From: Perognathus longimembris pacificus
Taxonomy: Eukaryota; Chordata; Mammalia; Rodentia; Heteromyidae
Length of the DNA stretch: 64,000 nt
Reading direction: 5' to 3'
Assembly (NCBI RefSeq): GCF_023159225.1
Contig: NC_063172.1
Coordinates: 61,128,828-61,192,827 of the forward strand
Under the pieces are notes generated by a model. It was not told the origin of the DNA, made no database searches, and saw only the letters and a list, made by a program, of their open reading frames with translations. The translations under genes and the position numbers were made by a program. Shown in pieces: positions 61,600-64,000 of the stretch. The first letter of the stretch is position 1. Every line of letters begins with the position of its first letter.

Positions 61600-62035
61600 G
61601 GAACTTTCCAGGTATTTTTCTTGTTGCTTTTTGGTCAGGCTTGCCTGGAAACCTTGATCATCCCAATTATAGAATGGCAGGTATGAGCTATGACATCTGC
61701 CTCTATTCAAGCCTTTTACTGTCTATAAAATCAACCTTTCCTGCTTGGCTCACACTTGTGTCACCTCTACCAAAACAAAGGAAATCAAGTAAATAAAACT
61801 AGGAAGTTTTGAAGGAAAGGTACTTGATTGCCTGATTGCAATGATCACAAAAGATGCTTCTAGAACCACAAGCCTGCACAGAGGCCACCATAACCTTATC
61901 TAAAAAGTACTTCTGCAAGGACATCCACCTAGTCACTGCTCCACCTCAGAGTACAGTCACCAGTGTGACCCAAAATTTCTATTTCAAAATACCTGACCAG
62001 AGGCTGCTCATTTTGTCTTTAACATCTTCCCTTAG
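61600..62035. other. Low-copy sequence
   Basis: Nothing recognised. Confidence 0.4.
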
Positions 62036-62105
62036 GCTAAGGGTGTGACTCAGTGGTAGTGTTTGCCCAGCAGGCACCAGGCCCTGGATCTAATCTTCAG
62101 CAGCG
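62036..62105 (+). mobile_element. ID SINE
   Basis: AGGGTGTGACTCAGTGGTAG, CAGCAGGCACCAGGCCC, TGGATCTAATCTTCAGC, then CA repeats instead of an A tail. Confidence 0.72.
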
Positions 62106-62109
62106 AACA

Positions 62110-62168
<59 letters not shown>
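62106..62168. repeat. (CA)n microsatellite at an ID tail
   Basis: About 31 CA units with one TA. Confidence 0.95.
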
Positions 62169-62375
62169 CAGGCTGACATAAAATTTTATGTTTTGAACCA
62201 TTTGATAATTTGAATATAACTTAATTGCCTTGTAATACTCTGGTTTTATTTGGAGCCTTAATTATGCTGAGAAGATATCCAGGGACTTCACCAGATTGCC
62301 GAAGGATCTGTTGTTAAAAGGGGGAAAAAATGAAATAAACAAAAATATTGCCTCATGTTTTCTGCTTTGTGTTTT

Positions 62376-62452
62376 CTTTGGTGCTGGGGATGGGACTCGG
62401 GTCTTTGCATGTGTTAAACATGTCCTTACCACTAGACTTCACCCAACTCCAC
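62376..62452 (-). mobile_element. ID SINE, antisense
   Basis: GTGCTGGGGATGGGACTCGGG then ACCACTAGACTTCACCC. Confidence 0.62.
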
Positions 62453-62505
62453 TGCCTATTCTTTTAGAATAACTTGGATTACTCCTTCTTGATCCAGTTT
62501 TTTGT

Positions 62506-62628
62506 TTGTTTTATGTTTTGAGCCAAGGCCTCATCATGTAACCCAGTGGGGCCTGGAGCTATACATGCTCTACCTAAGCCTCCTGAGTGCTACAATTACA
62601 GGTGCACATCACCACCCCCAACTACTCC
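62506..62628 (-). mobile_element. B1 SINE, antisense
   Basis: AAGGCCTCATCATGTAACCC, GCCTCCTGAGTGCTACAATTAC. Confidence 0.7.
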
Positions 62629-62687
62629 TACCAGTTTTGAATATGAGGCCCTTTGCCCCTTGCCTCTCCATCGTGTGCACGCGCACA

Positions 62688-62914
62688 CGCCAGTTCTGGG
62701 GCTTGAATTCAGGGCCTTCATCTCTCACTTGGATTTTTTGCTCATAGCTAACACTCTACCACTTGAACCACACCTCTAGTTCGCAGTTTGGGCTTGTTAA
62801 CTGGAGATAAGAATCTCCCAGATTTGTTTACCTGGGCTGGCTTCAAACCTTGGTCCTCAAATGTCAGCCTCCTGAGTAGTTAGGATTATAGATGAGAAGC
62901 ACCAGCACCAAGCT
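62688..62914 (-). mobile_element. B1-Geo SINE, antisense
   Basis: GCCAGTTCTGGGGCTTGAAT, CTCTACCACTTGAACCAC, GTTAACTGGAGATAAGAATC and CCTCCTGAGTAGTTAGGATT. CG/CA residues abut its Geo end. Confidence 0.84.
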
Positions 62915-62957
62915 TCTCCCTATCATTTTTAATTAATTAATTAATTGATTTACTTAT

Positions 62958-63157
62958 TGATTTTTGGCCAGTACTGAGGCTTGAACTCAGGGTCTGAGCA
63001 CTCTCCTTGGCTTCTTTTTGCTCAAGGCTAGCACTCTGCCCCTTGAGCCACCAGGCTACTTCTGGCCTTTTCTATATATGTGGTGCTGAAGAATCGAACC
63101 CAGGGCTTCATGTGTATGAGGCAAGCACTCTTGCCATTAGGCCATATTCCCAGCCCC
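62958..63157 (-). mobile_element. IDL-Geo SINE, antisense, older subfamily
   Basis: GGCCAGTACTGAGGCTTGAAC start, CATATTCCCAGCCCC end, TTAA-rich tail to the left. Possible TSD ATCATTTTTAAT / CTCATTTTCAAAT. Confidence 0.87.
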
Positions 63158-63436
63158 TCATTTTCAAATCTTCAAAACTACCTGGGACTGATGTTATAGT
63201 CACTGTAGCTTACAGCAATGCTTGGGTTAACAACTTGAAAAAAGTTTGTATGTTCAGAATTAATGTTACAAAGCAGCATATGTGTGTATGTATATACACA
63301 TACATGTTCATATACACACATATATGTAATGTCAGATATATAACTGCAGACTAGTGCTGCATGCTTCCCACACCCTAGGCACTGAATAGAAATCTTACCA
63401 TGGATAAGATTCTGAAGGTTAAGAAACTAAGATACA
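63158..63436. other. Low-copy sequence with TG/TA repeat
   Basis: Interrupted TG/TA repeat at about 63279-63330. Nothing else recognised. Confidence 0.45.
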
Positions 63437-63665
63437 AGCGGGGCACTGCAATCCTAGCGACTCAGGAGGCTGAGATCTGAGGATTGCAGTTTGAAGCCAG
63501 CCAGTCAGAAAAGTCCAACTTAGCAGAAAGAAGCCAGAAGTATAGGTATGGCTGATGTGGTAGAATGCCAGCCTTCACAGGAAAGCTAAGCAAAAAGCAG
63601 AAAAGTCAAGCAAGATTGCCCCTTGTTCAAGCCACAGTACTGGCACAAAAAAGGAAAAAACACAA
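63437..63665 (+). mobile_element. B1-Geo SINE, 5'-shortened
   Basis: GCAATCCTAGCGACTCAGG, GAAGCCAGCCAGTCAGAAAAG, GTATGGCTGATGTGGTAG and TTGTTCAAGCCACAGTAC, A-rich tail. Confidence 0.78.
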
Positions 63666-63900
63666 GAAAGGAAAAAACCTGAGGCACAGATGGGATCCAT
63701 GGCAGGTCATTTGGTCAATAATGAATGAAGTTAGATACCTAAAAGACAGCAAAATGAAGTTATGAGAAAGATGAAAGTTCCAGGTTGGCTTCCATGGCTA
63801 GAACTTAAGGGTAATTGGAGTGAATTTTTTTAAGGCATCTTAAATGTCTATGAAACAGTAATGAAGTTGTTCAGCCTTAGTCCTTACAAGAAAGATCTGA

Positions 63901-64000
63901 AGCCGGGTACCAGTAGCTCATACCTAGAATCCTAGCTACTCAGGAGGCTGAGAGACCTGAGGATCATGGTTGAAAGCCAGCCTAGACAGGAAAATCTATG
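63901..64000 (+). mobile_element. B1-Geo SINE head, cut by window end
   Basis: AAGCCGGGTACCAGTAGCTC, TACTCAGGAGGCTGAGAG, GAAAGCCAGCCTAGACAGG. The linker and Geo tail should follow outside the window. Confidence 0.82.

Overview
This is mammalian nuclear DNA, and the repeats point to a rodent of the superfamily Geomyoidea (kangaroo rats, pocket mice, pocket gophers). The key evidence is about 15 copies of a roughly 200-bp dimeric SINE. Its left half is an ID-like, tRNA-Ala-derived monomer and its right half is the monomer called Geo. This matches IDL-Geo, described in the literature only from Geomyoidea. Around it lie many copies of a second dimer, a 7SL/B1-type head joined to the same Geo-type tail (called 'B1-Geo' here as a working name), plus plain ID elements, B1 monomers and dimers, 5'-truncated LINE-1 copies, and pan-mammalian fossils (MIR, MER2/Tigger, a CR1/L3-like piece). 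Genus and species cannot be fixed from the sequence alone.

I found no protein-coding gene, exon chain, rRNA or functional tRNA gene. The long open frames either cross SINEs, L1s or microsatellites or look like chance openings. The window reads as intergenic or deep intronic DNA.

Layout. 1-8 kb: mostly low-copy sequence with an antisense duplicated repeat, MIRs, early B1-Geo copies and a CTCF-like site. 8-16 kb: dense SINEs, a doubtful processed pseudogene (about 10.3-10.6 kb, minus strand) and fossils of a three-part SINE (B1-B1-tRNA). 17-22.6 kb: L1 3' ends, long purine tracts, and an IDL-Geo nested in a B1 with both sets of target-site duplications (TSDs) readable. 22.6-33.9 kb: B1-Geo copies alternating with low-copy DNA, plus an L1 insertion at 26.9-27.7 kb that looks like a 3' transduction bounded by a 61-63-bp duplication. 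33.9-44.3 kb: a sense L1 3' end, then one old, near-full-length L1 on the minus strand broken up by at least nine later insertions, including a 538-bp solo LTR with a 6-bp TSD. 44.3-50 kb: more L1 3' ends, a CpG-enriched low-copy segment (about 47.1-47.6 kb), a second MER2 copy and a well-preserved ID in an L1 3' UTR. 50-64 kb: low-copy DNA with MIRs, then SINE-dense DNA with two back-to-back antisense IDL-Geo copies, ending in a B1-Geo cut by the window edge.

The story here is mobile-element history. One tRNA-like tail (Geo) is carried by two different SINE heads. A recent IDL-Geo subfamily with near-identical copies suggests recent activity. SINE tails repeatedly seed microsatellites, and nesting gives a relative order of insertions. 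Gene-regulatory content is limited to a few CTCF-like motifs and one CpG-enriched block, all predictions.
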